A stretch of DNA of 64,000 bases from Flavobacterium sp. ZT3R18 (GCF_007097385.1 NZ_VJZS01000010.1:42965-106964); one strand, 5' to 3'. Shown: positions 44,804 through 54,629, counted from the first letter of the stretch. A program made the numbers and translations. Notes: generated by a model not told the origin, from the sequence alone.

Positions 44804-45370
44804 ATGAAAAATATAATTCTTTCAGTTGTAGTAATGTCATTCGTATTGGTTTCTTGTAACCAAAAAAGTAAGCAAGATGAAACAACAAATTCAGTAACAA
44901 ATAAACCTGAAACTACAACTGTAACAGTTAATCCAAACTCTTTTTCAATTAAAGAAATTGTAGCTAATTATTTGTCTTTAAAAAATGCTTTGACCAAAGA
45001 TGATTCAAACGGTGCTGCTGATGCAGGGAAAGCATTAGTGGAGACAATGGCAAAAATTGACATGAAAAAATTGACTGGTAAACAGATGAAAAGCTATATG
45101 GATATTGCTGACGATGCTAAAGAGCACGCGGAGCATATTGGAGATAATGCGGGTAATATAGCGCACCAAAGAGAACATTTTGTTTTATTGAGTAAAGATA
45201 TCAACGATTTGATAAAAACTTTTGGAGCGGAACAAAAACTGTATCAGGATTTTTGTCCAATGGCTGATGAAGGCAAAGGCGCTATTTGGATAAGCGAAGT
45301 AAAAGACATCAAAAATCCATATTACGGAAAAAAAATGCTTACGTGTGGTTCTATGAAAAAAGAATTGTAG
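44804..45370 (+). CDS. DUF3347 lipoprotein
   Basis: This 188-aa lipoprotein has lipobox LVSC (Cys18). A helical DUF3347 domain covers about residues 50-185, with YLSLKNALTKDD at its start and the signature CPMADEGKGAIW and NPYYGKKMLTCG at the end. Family members accompany CusB-type copper efflux systems and probably bind metal through Met, Cys and His. The next gene starts 1 nt after the stop, so this gene opens an operon that runs to 53407. Confidence 0.88.
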   Translation: MKNIILSVVVMSFVLVSCNQKSKQDETTNSVTNKPETTTVTVNPNSFSIKEIVANYLSLKNALTKDDSNGAADAGKALVETMAKIDMKKLTGKQMKSYMDIADDAKEHAEHIGDNAGNIAHQREHFVLLSKDINDLIKTFGAEQKLYQDFCPMADEGKGAIWISEVKDIKNPYYGKKMLTCGSMKKEL

Positions 45371-45371
45371 A

Positions 45372-45830
45372 ATGAAAAAAATCATCAAGAAAACATTCAT
45401 CATAGGTTTGATTCTTTTTTTGCTGATGCAGTTATATCAACCTGCTCGTAATTTAGGTTATGAGCAGGATGTAACCGCAAATTTCACAAAAGTGTATGAT
45501 GTACCCAAAAATGTAGAAACCATTTTGCGTACCTCTTGTTATGACTGTCATAGCAACAATACCAATTATCCTTGGTATTCCTACATTCAACCAGCGCGAA
45601 TGTTAATGGAAAGTCACATAAAGAAAGGAAATAAAGATTTAAATTTTAATGAATGGGGAAATTATTCAAAACGCAAACAGTATAGCAAATTAGATGCTAT
45701 AAGTAAACAAATTAAGTCAAATGAAATGCCTTTGGATTCTTACACTTTGATTCATAAAAGCGCAATACTTTCTAGTAGTCAAAAACAGGAAGTAATCACT
45801 TGGATAAATACAATTAAAAATAACGAATAA
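45372..45830 (+). CDS. haem-binding-domain protein (c-type-like)
   Basis: This 152-aa protein is anchored by an N-terminal hydrophobic segment (about residues 7-20). The motif CYDCHSNNTNYPWY near residue 56 is a CxxCH covalent haem site of the Haem_bd (PF14376) family. WYSYIQPARMLMESH follows as usual. Redox sensing or electron transfer in the periplasm is likely. It is the second gene of the efflux operon, and its link to metal export is only positional. Confidence 0.88.
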   Translation: MKKIIKKTFIIGLILFLLMQLYQPARNLGYEQDVTANFTKVYDVPKNVETILRTSCYDCHSNNTNYPWYSYIQPARMLMESHIKKGNKDLNFNEWGNYSKRKQYSKLDAISKQIKSNEMPLDSYTLIHKSAILSSSQKQEVITWINTIKNNE

Positions 45831-45869
45831 CCTAACACAAATTATTCTTATAATTATTAAAAGATAAAA

Positions 45870-46469
45870 ATGAAATTAAACAATAATATAGATAAATTAG
45901 GCACACTTGGACTTTTCTTCACGGCGTTATTCTCCCCTTGCTGTTTTCCCCTTTTTGCATTTGCAGCTTCAGCTTTCGGATTGGGTAGTTTCGAATTGTT
46001 TGGTGGCTGGACAATGTGGATATTTCAGATAATGATTTTAATCTCAATTACAGGCTTGATTATTTCTTATAGTAAGCATCACAGCCTTTTTCCCTTATTG
46101 CTAGCTATTCCAAGTGGAATAGTCATTTTATATGGATATTATTTCAGCAGTGATTTTTACCCTATTTACATCGGTATGTTTGGGTTACTAATTGCGACAG
46201 GAGTTAATTATTACTTTAACAAGTTGGAAGGTAATTGTGAAACCTGCACCATATATAACGGTAAATCAGTGGAGCTAAAATCAACTTTAACTTGTCCAAA
46301 CTGCGGACACAAAAAGGATGAAATGATGCCAACGGATGCCTGCCAATTTTTTTATGAATGTGAAAAGTGCAAAACAGTTTTAAGACCCAAACAAGGAGAT
46401 TGTTGTGTTTTTTGTAGCTATGGAACTGTAAAATGTCCTCCTATACAAGTAGGAGATAAATGTTGTTAA
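45870..46469 (+). CDS. MerC-like membrane protein with Cys-rich soluble tail
   Basis: This 199-aa protein has four membrane helices in the N-terminal 120 residues with SPCCFPLF (Cys24 and Cys25), a MerC-like mercury or metal uptake motif. The C-terminal 75 residues form a soluble zinc-ribbon-like domain with CETCTIY, CPNCGHK, CEKCK, and the signature GDCCVFCSYG ending CC. In other genomes the GDCCVFCSYG part is often a separate small protein, so this is a fusion. The transported metal is uncertain. Confidence 0.78.
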   Translation: MKLNNNIDKLGTLGLFFTALFSPCCFPLFAFAASAFGLGSFELFGGWTMWIFQIMILISITGLIISYSKHHSLFPLLLAIPSGIVILYGYYFSSDFYPIYIGMFGLLIATGVNYYFNKLEGNCETCTIYNGKSVELKSTLTCPNCGHKKDEMMPTDACQFFYECEKCKTVLRPKQGDCCVFCSYGTVKCPPIQVGDKCC

Positions 46470-46483
46470 AAAATTAAAATATT

Positions 46484-47773
46484 ATGGTAGAAAAATTAAT
46501 ATCATTCTCACTACGAAATCGAGCAATTGTCTTGCTTATTTCAGCTTGCCTATTTGCTTGGGGAATCTATAGCGTGCAACAGAATCCTATTGACGCCATT
46601 CCAGATTTATCCGAAAATCAAGTAATTGTATTTACAGAGTGGATGGGAAGAAGTCCACAAGTTATCGAAGCACAGGTAACCTATCCTTTGGTTTCTAATC
46701 TTCAAGGCATTCCTAAAGTGAAAAACATTCGAGGTGCATCAATGTTTGGGATGAGCTTCGTGTATATTGTTTTTGAGGATGATGTCGATATATATTGGGC
46801 AAGAACTCGGGTTTTAGAAAGACTAAATTATGCACAACGATTATTGCCACAAAATGTAGTTCCAACATTAGGACCAGATGGTACAGGTGTGGGTCACGTT
46901 TTTTGGTATCATTTAAATGCGAATGGTATGGACTTGGGAGAGCAAAGAGCCTTGCAAGATTGGTACGTGAAATTTGCCTTGCAAACTGTTCCCGGAGTTG
47001 CTGAAGTAGCTTCATTTGGAGGTTTTGAAAAACAATATCAATTAGTCTTAGACCCTTTGAAAATGCAGTATTACAAGGTCAGCATGATGGAAGTGATGAA
47101 CGCTGTCAAAGCAAATAATAATGATGTTGGCGGGAGAAAATTCGAAATGAGTGATATGTCATACATCATAAGAGGATTAGGCTACATAAAAAACATAAAA
47201 GACGTTGAAGGGATTCCCATTAAAAATTACAATTCTATTCCAGTACGGGTAAAAGACATTGGTTCGATACAAATGGGAGGAGATTTACGTTTAGGGATTT
47301 TTGATGAAAACGGTACTGGCGAAGTGGTAGGCGGAATTGTAGTGATGCGTTATGGCGAAAATGCTGATAAAGTAATCACAGCGGTAAAAGAAAAAATGAA
47401 AGAAGTCGAGAAAGGATTACCCGAGGGTGTGACTTTCAAAACATCTTATGACAGAAGTGACTTGATAGAAAAAGCAATAGCATCAGTAAAAGGAACGCTA
47501 ATCGAAGAAATGATCGCCGTTTCAATAGTGGTGTTGTTTTTTCTTTTCCATTGGCGAAGTGCTTTAATTATCCTAATACAAATACCACTATCTGTTGCAG
47601 TTGCATTTATCTTTCTGCAAGCTTTTGGAATATCTTCAAACATTATGTCTCTTACGGGAATTGCTTTGGCAATTGGAGTTCTGGTTGATGACGGAATTGT
47701 AATGGTAGAGAATGCTTATAGGACAATTTCGGAGAAACAGGAAGAAATGGATAATAACCAACACCCTACTTAA
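46484..47773 (+). CDS. CusA-type RND pump, N-terminal part (frameshifted)
   Basis: These 429 aa cover TM1, the first periplasmic half and TM2-TM4 with the relay helix AIGVLVDDGIVMVEN. The frame ends soon after in the cytoplasmic TM4-TM5 loop. The other half continues in the +1 frame at 47775. Removing one C from the CCC at 47764-47766 would join both into a normal 1075-aa CusA. This may be a real mutation, a sequencing error or a split pump. Confidence 0.85.
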   Translation: MVEKLISFSLRNRAIVLLISACLFAWGIYSVQQNPIDAIPDLSENQVIVFTEWMGRSPQVIEAQVTYPLVSNLQGIPKVKNIRGASMFGMSFVYIVFEDDVDIYWARTRVLERLNYAQRLLPQNVVPTLGPDGTGVGHVFWYHLNANGMDLGEQRALQDWYVKFALQTVPGVAEVASFGGFEKQYQLVLDPLKMQYYKVSMMEVMNAVKANNNDVGGRKFEMSDMSYIIRGLGYIKNIKDVEGIPIKNYNSIPVRVKDIGSIQMGGDLRLGIFDENGTGEVVGGIVVMRYGENADKVITAVKEKMKEVEKGLPEGVTFKTSYDRSDLIEKAIASVKGTLIEEMIAVSIVVLFFLFHWRSALIILIQIPLSVAVAFIFLQAFGISSNIMSLTGIALAIGVLVDDGIVMVENAYRTISEKQEEMDNNQHPT

Positions 47774-47774
47774 A

Positions 47775-49712
47775 ATGAAAGATAAACTTAAAAATATATT
47801 CAAAAAAGAAAATGACCCTTTATCTTCTGATGAGAAGTTAAAACTAATTGAAGCCTCTTCAAAATTAGTTGGACCGGGGGTGTTTTATTCAACAATAATA
47901 GTAATTGCGTCATTTTTACCAGTATTCTTACTTACGGGTATGGAAGGTAAATTGTTCAGCCCATTAGCTTGGACAAAATCGTTTATACTAATTGTGGATG
48001 CTTTTTTTGCCATTACACTTACCCCTGTACTGATTAGCTTTTTGCTCAAAGGCAAACTTCGTACAGAAAACAAAAACCCAATAAACAGAAAATTAGAAAG
48101 CATTTATACTCCCATTTTAACCCTATGTTTAAAATGGCGTAAAACAGTATTGGCAGTCAATATTATGGCGCTGTTAATTGGAGTGTTGATGTTTACTCGT
48201 TTAGGGTCAGAATTTATGCCTCCGTTAGACGAAGGATCCATTTTGTTCATGCCTGTAACATTGCCCGATGTTTCGAATTCTGAAGTGAAAAGAATTTTAC
48301 AGGTTCAGGATAAATTGATAAAATCAATTCCGGAAGTGGCTCACGTTTTAGGAAAAGCAGGAAGAGCTAACACGGCAACAGATAACAGCCCAGTGAGTAT
48401 GATTGAAACAATTGTTTTACTAAAGCCCCACCAAGAATGGAGAGAAGGTAAATCGAAAGCTGATATTATAAATGAAATAAACAATAAACTGCAAATACCG
48501 GGGGTAACAAATGGATTTACTCAACCTATTATCAATCGGATCAATATGCTTTCTACGGGTATCAGAACCGATGTTGGGATAAAAATCTATGGAGCAAGTT
48601 TAGATACTATTAATGTTTTATCACAAAAAATAAAAAAAGCATTAGAAGGAACTTCAGGAGTAAAAGATTTGTATGCCGAACCTATTACGGGTGGAAAATA
48701 TATTGACATAGAAGCCAAACGAGAAGTGATTGGCAGATACGGACTAAGCATCGATGATATAAACAACGTAGTTGAAGCTTCTATTGGAGGAATGAAACTT
48801 ACCACAACCATTGAGGGGAGACAACGTTTTTCGGTAAACGCGAGATATGCACAAGAATATCGTAATAGTATTGAGGCCTTGAAAAAACTACAAGTTCAAA
48901 CGATGGAATTTGGACCAATTCCATTAGAAACTGTTGCCGATGTAAAAATAAGTGATGGACCGCCTATGATAAACAGTGAAAATGCAATGCTTCGGGGGAG
49001 CGTATTGTTTAATGTTCGGGATCGTGATTTGGGAAGTACAGTCAAAGAAGCACAGAAAAAACTAAATGCGATGATGTCCAAAATGCCTAAAGGGTATTAT
49101 GTAGAATGGAGCGGTCAATGGGAAAACCAAATCAGAGCCAACAAAACATTGAGTTTGATATTGCCAATTGTTGTTGTGATTATTTTCCTTATTCTATACT
49201 TTACCTATGGTTCTATGAAAGAAGCATTGATTACGATGATAACAGTTCCGTTCGCATTAATTGGAGGTGTTTTTATGGTATATTTTTATGGAATTAATTT
49301 GTCGGTTGCTGTAGCTGTGGGTTTTATTGCCTTATTTGGTTTAGCCGTCGAAACAGCAATGTTAATTACCATTTATTTGAATGAAGCGATGAATAAAATG
49401 GTCGCAAAACACGGTAACAGTAAGGAAGCAATCACAGAAGAAATTTTAAGAGAATATATTATTGATGGTTCCGCCAAGAGATTACGTCCAAAACTGATGA
49501 CGGTTTCCGTTTCACTATTTGGATTGATTCCTATTCTTTGGGCAACAGGCGCAGGTGCCGATGTGATGCTTCCTATAACGGTTCCTCTCATTGGAGGTAC
49601 AATCACTTCGACTATTTATGTATTATTAGTAACACCGGTTGTTTTCGAAATGTCAAAACTTCGTGAATTGAGAACAAAAGGTAAAATAGATCTTATCGAT
49701 GCAAAACATTAA
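47775..49712 (+). CDS. CusA-type RND pump, C-terminal part (frameshifted)
   Basis: These 645 aa start at the ATG that follows the upstream TAA by one base (TAAAATG), which would allow re-initiation. They contain TM5 onward, the second periplasmic half (GSEFMPPLDEGS, then WSGQWENQIRANK) and TM8-TM12. An in-frame ATG at 47712 lies inside the upstream coding sequence. The two halves could in principle assemble, since the break lies in a cytoplasmic loop. The stop overlaps the TolC gene start. Confidence 0.85.
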   Translation: MKDKLKNIFKKENDPLSSDEKLKLIEASSKLVGPGVFYSTIIVIASFLPVFLLTGMEGKLFSPLAWTKSFILIVDAFFAITLTPVLISFLLKGKLRTENKNPINRKLESIYTPILTLCLKWRKTVLAVNIMALLIGVLMFTRLGSEFMPPLDEGSILFMPVTLPDVSNSEVKRILQVQDKLIKSIPEVAHVLGKAGRANTATDNSPVSMIETIVLLKPHQEWREGKSKADIINEINNKLQIPGVTNGFTQPIINRINMLSTGIRTDVGIKIYGASLDTINVLSQKIKKALEGTSGVKDLYAEPITGGKYIDIEAKREVIGRYGLSIDDINNVVEASIGGMKLTTTIEGRQRFSVNARYAQEYRNSIEALKKLQVQTMEFGPIPLETVADVKISDGPPMINSENAMLRGSVLFNVRDRDLGSTVKEAQKKLNAMMSKMPKGYYVEWSGQWENQIRANKTLSLILPIVVVIIFLILYFTYGSMKEALITMITVPFALIGGVFMVYFYGINLSVAVAVGFIALFGLAVETAMLITIYLNEAMNKMVAKHGNSKEAITEEILREYIIDGSAKRLRPKLMTVSVSLFGLIPILWATGAGADVMLPITVPLIGGTITSTIYVLLVTPVVFEMSKLRELRTKGKIDLIDAKH

Positions 49713-50949
49713 ATATTATTTCGTTGCAAGTTGTTTGATTTTAAGTACTACTATAGTTGCTCAAACACTTTCGTTGGATGTCGTTTTGAATACAATCAAA
49801 ACAAATAATCCACAATTAAAAATGTATGATGCCGATATTCAAAGTATGGATGCCATAGCCAAAGGAGCGAGAAGTTGGATGGCACCACAAGTAGAAACAG
49901 GTTTTTTTATGACTCCTTACAACAGTAAATTGTGGAAAGCCGATGAAATGGGGTCAGGAATGGGGAATTATATGTTGGGTGTTACTCAAATGATACCCAA
50001 TGCTTCTAAGCTAAATGCAAATGAAAATTTGATGAAAGCCATGTCATCGGTCGAAAATGAAAATAAAAACTTCACACTGAATCAATTAAATTCGTTAGCC
50101 AAAACCTATTATTATGAATGGATTATCATTAATAAAAAAATAAAAATAGCCCAAGATAATCTCTTACTTTTAGATTATATGATTAAAAGTATGGAAATAC
50201 GCTATCAGTACAATATGGATAAATTACCATCGTATTATAAAGCCAAATCTCAATATGCTACACTACAAAGTATGATTGTTATGTTAGAAAATGATGTATC
50301 TCAGCGTAAATACATGCTCAATACTTTAATGGCACGTGATAAAAAAGAAGATTTAGAAATAGATTCCAATTATGAAATAAAAGATTTTAATCTCTTTGAA
50401 ACGGATTTATCTTCTTATATCAACAACCGTAGTGATATCAAAGCCATCGATAAAACCAAAGCCATCAATACATTGAAAGTTGAGGTCGAAAGAGCGGCAT
50501 TTAGACCCGAATTTGGTGTGAAATACGACCATATGTTTGCTTTTGGGAATCAGCCACAGCAATTTTCATTAATGGGAATGATTACGATTCCTATGTTTTG
50601 GTCAACCAAAATGAATAAAGCAAATATGGAAAGCTATCGCATTAAAAACGAAAGTTTGGAATGGCAAAAGCAAATGATTGCTAATGAAGCTAACGGCGTT
50701 ATAAAAGGAATGAATGCTGAATTTCTGAATCTGAAAAAACAATATCAGATTACTCAAGACAATATTATTCCAGCTTTAAAACGAAACTATGATACCGCAA
50801 TTTTAGCTTGGCAAAACAACACAGGAGATTTATTCGTGGCATTAGAAGCTTGGGAAGCTATGAATATGACTCAAATCGATGGTTTAGATAAATTAAAATC
50901 GATTTTAACAACACAAGTAGAAATCGAAAAACAACTTGAAACCGAATAA
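49699..50949 (+). CDS. TolC-family outer-membrane efflux protein (CusC-like)
   Basis: This 416-aa OEP-family protein has a signal peptide ending VVAQT. Long amphipathic helices with NNPQLKMYDADIQ, the APQVETGFFMTPYN segment and a second repeat (FRPEFGVKYDHMF) fit the two-fold TolC layout. It would form the outer-membrane channel for the adjacent CusA and the two adaptors. The start lies 14 nt inside the cusA 3' end, so translation is coupled. Confidence 0.92.
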   Translation: MQNIKYYFVASCLILSTTIVAQTLSLDVVLNTIKTNNPQLKMYDADIQSMDAIAKGARSWMAPQVETGFFMTPYNSKLWKADEMGSGMGNYMLGVTQMIPNASKLNANENLMKAMSSVENENKNFTLNQLNSLAKTYYYEWIIINKKIKIAQDNLLLLDYMIKSMEIRYQYNMDKLPSYYKAKSQYATLQSMIVMLENDVSQRKYMLNTLMARDKKEDLEIDSNYEIKDFNLFETDLSSYINNRSDIKAIDKTKAINTLKVEVERAAFRPEFGVKYDHMFAFGNQPQQFSLMGMITIPMFWSTKMNKANMESYRIKNESLEWQKQMIANEANGVIKGMNAEFLNLKKQYQITQDNIIPALKRNYDTAILAWQNNTGDLFVALEAWEAMNMTQIDGLDKLKSILTTQVEIEKQLETE

Positions 50950-50951
50950 TT

Positions 50952-52199
50952 ATGAATAGATATTTAAAATATGGGATACTGTTTTTGGTTGTTGTTTTTA
51001 TCGGACTTGCAGTCTATTTCTTTGCTGTAAAATCAGACAATCATTCGGAAATGGAACGTCAAAACGAGGTTTATACTTGTTCTATGCACTCTCAAATCAT
51101 AAGAGACAAACCAGGAAATTGTCCTATTTGCGGAATGGCATTAGTAAAAAAAACAACCGAAAGTCATACTGTAAATAATCATTCTATTGATAATCTTTTG
51201 AAACCTACCGACAATTTTGTAGTAGGGAATTATCAAACTACAACTGCAAAAGACACTACTTTAAATAGTGAAATGAATTTGCCCGGCATTGTGGCATACG
51301 ACCCAAATTCATCTGTAAATATTGCAGCTCGAATAAGCGGAAGAATTGAGCGAATGTATGTAAATTATAAGTATCAAAAGGTAAACGAAGGACAAAAACT
51401 ATTTGATTTATATAGTCCTGAATTATTGACAGAACAACAAAACTTTATTTATTTAATCTCTAATGATGCCGAAAATCTGTCGATTATCAAAGCATCAAAA
51501 CAAAAATTATTGCTTTATGGAATGGCTAACAGTCAAATAAACTCGTTGTCGTCATCCAAAAAAGTAAATCCTCAAATAACTATTTATAGTCCCGCTTCAG
51601 GAATTATTGTTGGAACCGAAAATATGAATAATAGTAGTAATCCTTCTATGCAAAGTATTAGTAATAACACCGAAATACTGAACGTAAAAGAAGGCAATTA
51701 TATAAAAAAGGGAGAAATCATCTTCAAATTGTTGAATACCGATAAAGTTTGGGGTCTATTTAATGTTATCCAAGGCTTTGGTAGTGAAATAAAAAGAAAT
51801 CAATCTATTAAAATTTCGACCGAATTAGACGAAAATGAAACTTTTGATGCACAAATAAGTTTTATAGAAACACAACTTAATGCCACGGATAAATCCAATA
51901 AAATTCGAGTGTATTTGAACAATGATAAACTAAAGTTACCAATTGGCTTGCGATTGCAAGGCATTGTGAAAACAAATCCAATAAAAGCAATTTGGCTAGA
52001 AAAACAAGCCTTGGTAAGTATTGGATCAAAAAAGATAGCTTTTATAAAAATGAATAATGGATTTAAAGCAATAGAAATAAAAACCGGGATTGAAATGGAT
52101 GGTTTTGTTCAAATTATCGGCGGGATTTCCATTAAGGACACTATTGCTAAAAATGCACAATATCTAATTGATAGCGAAAGCTTCATTAAAACCGAGTAA
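50952..52199 (+). CDS. RND efflux adaptor with heavy-metal-binding domain (CusB-like, first)
   Basis: This 415-aa adaptor has an N-terminal membrane anchor (residues 5-27). A heavy-metal-binding domain YTCSMHSQIIRDKPGNCPICGMAL follows at about residues 41-64. The usual barrel-sandwich, hairpin and beta-barrel domains come after, with RISGRIERMYVNYK and IYSPASGIIVG. The domain probably hands Cu(I)/Ag(I) to the pump. A second adaptor follows 2 nt later. Confidence 0.92.
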   Translation: MNRYLKYGILFLVVVFIGLAVYFFAVKSDNHSEMERQNEVYTCSMHSQIIRDKPGNCPICGMALVKKTTESHTVNNHSIDNLLKPTDNFVVGNYQTTTAKDTTLNSEMNLPGIVAYDPNSSVNIAARISGRIERMYVNYKYQKVNEGQKLFDLYSPELLTEQQNFIYLISNDAENLSIIKASKQKLLLYGMANSQINSLSSSKKVNPQITIYSPASGIIVGTENMNNSSNPSMQSISNNTEILNVKEGNYIKKGEIIFKLLNTDKVWGLFNVIQGFGSEIKRNQSIKISTELDENETFDAQISFIETQLNATDKSNKIRVYLNNDKLKLPIGLRLQGIVKTNPIKAIWLEKQALVSIGSKKIAFIKMNNGFKAIEIKTGIEMDGFVQIIGGISIKDTIAKNAQYLIDSESFIKTE

Positions 52200-52201
52200 T
52201 C

Positions 52202-53407
52202 ATGAAAAAGATAACTATTATAGGTATTCTTCTAGTACTATTTATAGCTTGCAATTCAAAAAACAAGGAAGACCATAGCGAACATAAAAGTAAAAAAACT
52301 ACTTTTTATACTTGTGCAATGGATCCCCAAGTAAAGGTAGATAAACCTGGTAAATGTCCAATTTGTCACATGGACTTAACCCCTATAAAAAGTGATGACA
52401 CTCAAACCAACGAAATAAGTTTAAGTAAACAGCAAATACAACTGGGAAACATCACTACACAAACGATCACAGCAACTCAAAGTAGTTTAGAGCAAAGTTA
52501 TACTGGGGTTTTAACCATTAATCAAGAGACCATTAATACTGCTTCATCAAGAGCGATGGGGCGAATTGAAAAACTATATTTCAAAACTATTGGCGAATAT
52601 GTTGCAAAAAACAGACCGTTATATTCCTTGTATAGTGAAGATATTGCAATTGCTAAGCAAGATTATCTCTCTGCTTATAAACAGCTTACAATGCCTGGCG
52701 ATTTTGGAAAAAACGCTCGAAATATACTCATTGCAGCCAAACAAAAATTGCAGTTTTATGGTTTATCAAATACCCAAATTGAAAACATTAAAGCAAATAC
52801 AGAGATTTCAGCATACACCACTTTTTATAGCACAGCAAATGGATATATTACTGATGTAATGGTAACCGAGGGTAGTTATGTCATGGAAGGAGCAGGCGTA
52901 ATCAAATTAGCAGATTTAAGTAATCTTTGGCTAGAAACACAAGTTAATGTTACTTCTGTAAAAAATATAAACATAGGACAAAATGCAACAATTTTTTTTC
53001 CGGATTTCCCCAATAAAATGAGTAACGCAAAAGTAGCTTTTATCAATCCTGAAATCAATCCAGATACCAGACTACTTTTGATTCGTTTCGATGTCCCAAA
53101 TCTAAATTTGCAACTTAAGCCTGGAATGCAAGCTGTAGCGAAATTAAAACAATCCAATGTCAAAGGGGTATTCATACCCACTGATGCAGTTATTAGAGAA
53201 GAAAATGCTTCTTATATATGGATTGAAAAAAGAACAGGAGTCTTTGAAAACCTAATGGTCGAAACTGGAATGGAAATAAATGGGATGATTGAAATCAAAT
53301 CCGAAATAGATAGCTCAAAAAAAGTGGTTATTACTGGAGCGTATGCCATAAATAGTGAGTATAAATTCCGAAAAGGAAGTGACCCAATGGAGGGGATGAA
53401 AATGTAA
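52202..53407 (+). CDS. RND efflux adaptor lipoprotein with heavy-metal-binding domain (CusB-like, second)
   Basis: This 401-aa lipoprotein has lipobox IAC (Cys16) and a metal-binding domain YTCAMDPQVKVDKPGKCPICHMDL (about residues 37-60). The domain order is the same as in the preceding adaptor, but it lies in a different subgroup, with low visible identity outside the core motifs. Hetero-trimeric adaptors, as in some MdtABC-like pumps, are one explanation for two tandem genes. It ends the metal island. Confidence 0.92.
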   Translation: MKKITIIGILLVLFIACNSKNKEDHSEHKSKKTTFYTCAMDPQVKVDKPGKCPICHMDLTPIKSDDTQTNEISLSKQQIQLGNITTQTITATQSSLEQSYTGVLTINQETINTASSRAMGRIEKLYFKTIGEYVAKNRPLYSLYSEDIAIAKQDYLSAYKQLTMPGDFGKNARNILIAAKQKLQFYGLSNTQIENIKANTEISAYTTFYSTANGYITDVMVTEGSYVMEGAGVIKLADLSNLWLETQVNVTSVKNINIGQNATIFFPDFPNKMSNAKVAFINPEINPDTRLLLIRFDVPNLNLQLKPGMQAVAKLKQSNVKGVFIPTDAVIREENASYIWIEKRTGVFENLMVETGMEINGMIEIKSEIDSSKKVVITGAYAINSEYKFRKGSDPMEGMKM

Positions 53408-53461
53408 TTGAATAGTTAAATTTTAACTTTTTTTTTATAATAATCCACATCGATCTCCTTA

Positions 53462-53469
53462 ATTTCGTT
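53462..53469 (+). promoter_or_regulatory. possible -7 element of bshA
   Basis: TAATTTCG matches TAnnTTTG except at one base and lies 17 nt before the bshA ATG. Confidence 0.3.
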
Positions 53470-53486
53470 TCACTTAAAATTCATAC

Positions 53487-54629
53487 ATGAAAATAGCGAT
53501 AGTTTGTTATCCAACATTTGGGGGAAGTGGCGTAGTTGCTACAGAATTAGGTTTAGAATTGGCAAGACGAGGTCACGAAATACATTTTATAACCTACAGT
53601 CAGCCTGTACGATTGGCATTATTAAATCCAAATGTGCATTATCACGAAGTAATTGTTCCAGAATATCCGCTTTTTCATTTTCAGCCCTATGAATTGGCTT
53701 TGTCCAGTAAGTTGGTGGATATGGTCAAATTACATAAGATTGAAGTATTGCATGTGCATTATGCGATTCCTCACGCTTATGCTGGTTATATGGCCAAGCA
53801 AATGCTGAAAGATGAAGGGATTGATATTCCGATGGTAACAACACTTCACGGAACCGATATCACACTAGTTGGGAATCATCCTTTTTATAAACCAGCAGTG
53901 ACATTTAGTATTAATAAATCAGATTATGTGACTTCGGTTTCTCAAAGTCTGAAAGACGATACGTTGAAATTATTCAGTATAAAAAATGAAATTCAGGTAA
54001 TACCCAATTTTATCGAATTGGATAAAAGCAAGAACGATCCAACGATTCCTTGTCGACGTTCTGTCATGGCCAATGATAACGAAAGGATAATTACCCACAT
54101 CAGTAATTTTAGAAAAGTAAAGCGAATTCCAGATATCATTAAAATATTTTACAAAATTCAAAAAGAAATTCCTGCCAAATTAATGATGGTAGGGGATGGA
54201 CCCGAAAAAGAAAAAGCTGAAAAGATGTGTCGAAAATTTGGCATTCAGGACAAAGTGATATTTTTTGGAAACAGTAATGAAATAGACCGAATCTTATGTC
54301 TTACGGATTTATTTTTATTACCATCAGAAACCGAAAGTTTTGGATTGGCAGCACTTGAAGCAATGGCATGCGGAGTTCCCGTGATATCAAGTAATTCGGG
54401 TGGATTACCTGAAGTAAATCTTGATGGAGTGTCTGGTTATTTGAGTGATGTGGGAGAGATTAATGAAATGGCAAAAAATGCATTGAAAATATTAAAAGAG
54501 GATAGTGTTCTTGCCGAATTTAAAAAGAATGCTTTACACGTAGCCGAAAGTTTTGATATAAAAAACATTCTGCCAATATATGAAGCGTTGTATCTTAAAG
54601 CCATTAATAAATATAAAACATTTGTATGA
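53487..54629 (+). CDS. bshA: N-acetyl-alpha-D-glucosaminyl L-malate synthase
   Basis: This 380-aa GT4 glycosyltransferase carries out the first step of bacillithiol synthesis, joining UDP-GlcNAc and L-malate. It matches the BshA pattern closely: YPTFGGSGVVATELG at residues 8-22, HVHYAIPHAYA, TTLHGTDITLVG (about 117-128), and SETESFGLAALEAMACGVPV with the E-x7-E nucleotide-sugar site. The length is normal. bshB and bshC are not in the window. Its place next to the metal island fits a thiol role in metal tolerance but may be chance. Confidence 0.95.
   Translation: MKIAIVCYPTFGGSGVVATELGLELARRGHEIHFITYSQPVRLALLNPNVHYHEVIVPEYPLFHFQPYELALSSKLVDMVKLHKIEVLHVHYAIPHAYAGYMAKQMLKDEGIDIPMVTTLHGTDITLVGNHPFYKPAVTFSINKSDYVTSVSQSLKDDTLKLFSIKNEIQVIPNFIELDKSKNDPTIPCRRSVMANDNERIITHISNFRKVKRIPDIIKIFYKIQKEIPAKLMMVGDGPEKEKAEKMCRKFGIQDKVIFFGNSNEIDRILCLTDLFLLPSETESFGLAALEAMACGVPVISSNSGGLPEVNLDGVSGYLSDVGEINEMAKNALKILKEDSVLAEFKKNALHVAESFDIKNILPIYEALYLKAINKYKTFV

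Noticed and set aside
47755..47780. Programmed +1 frameshift in cusA
   Set aside because: No known slippery motif with a shifty stop context like CTT-TGA is present. A single extra C in a C run explains the break more simply.
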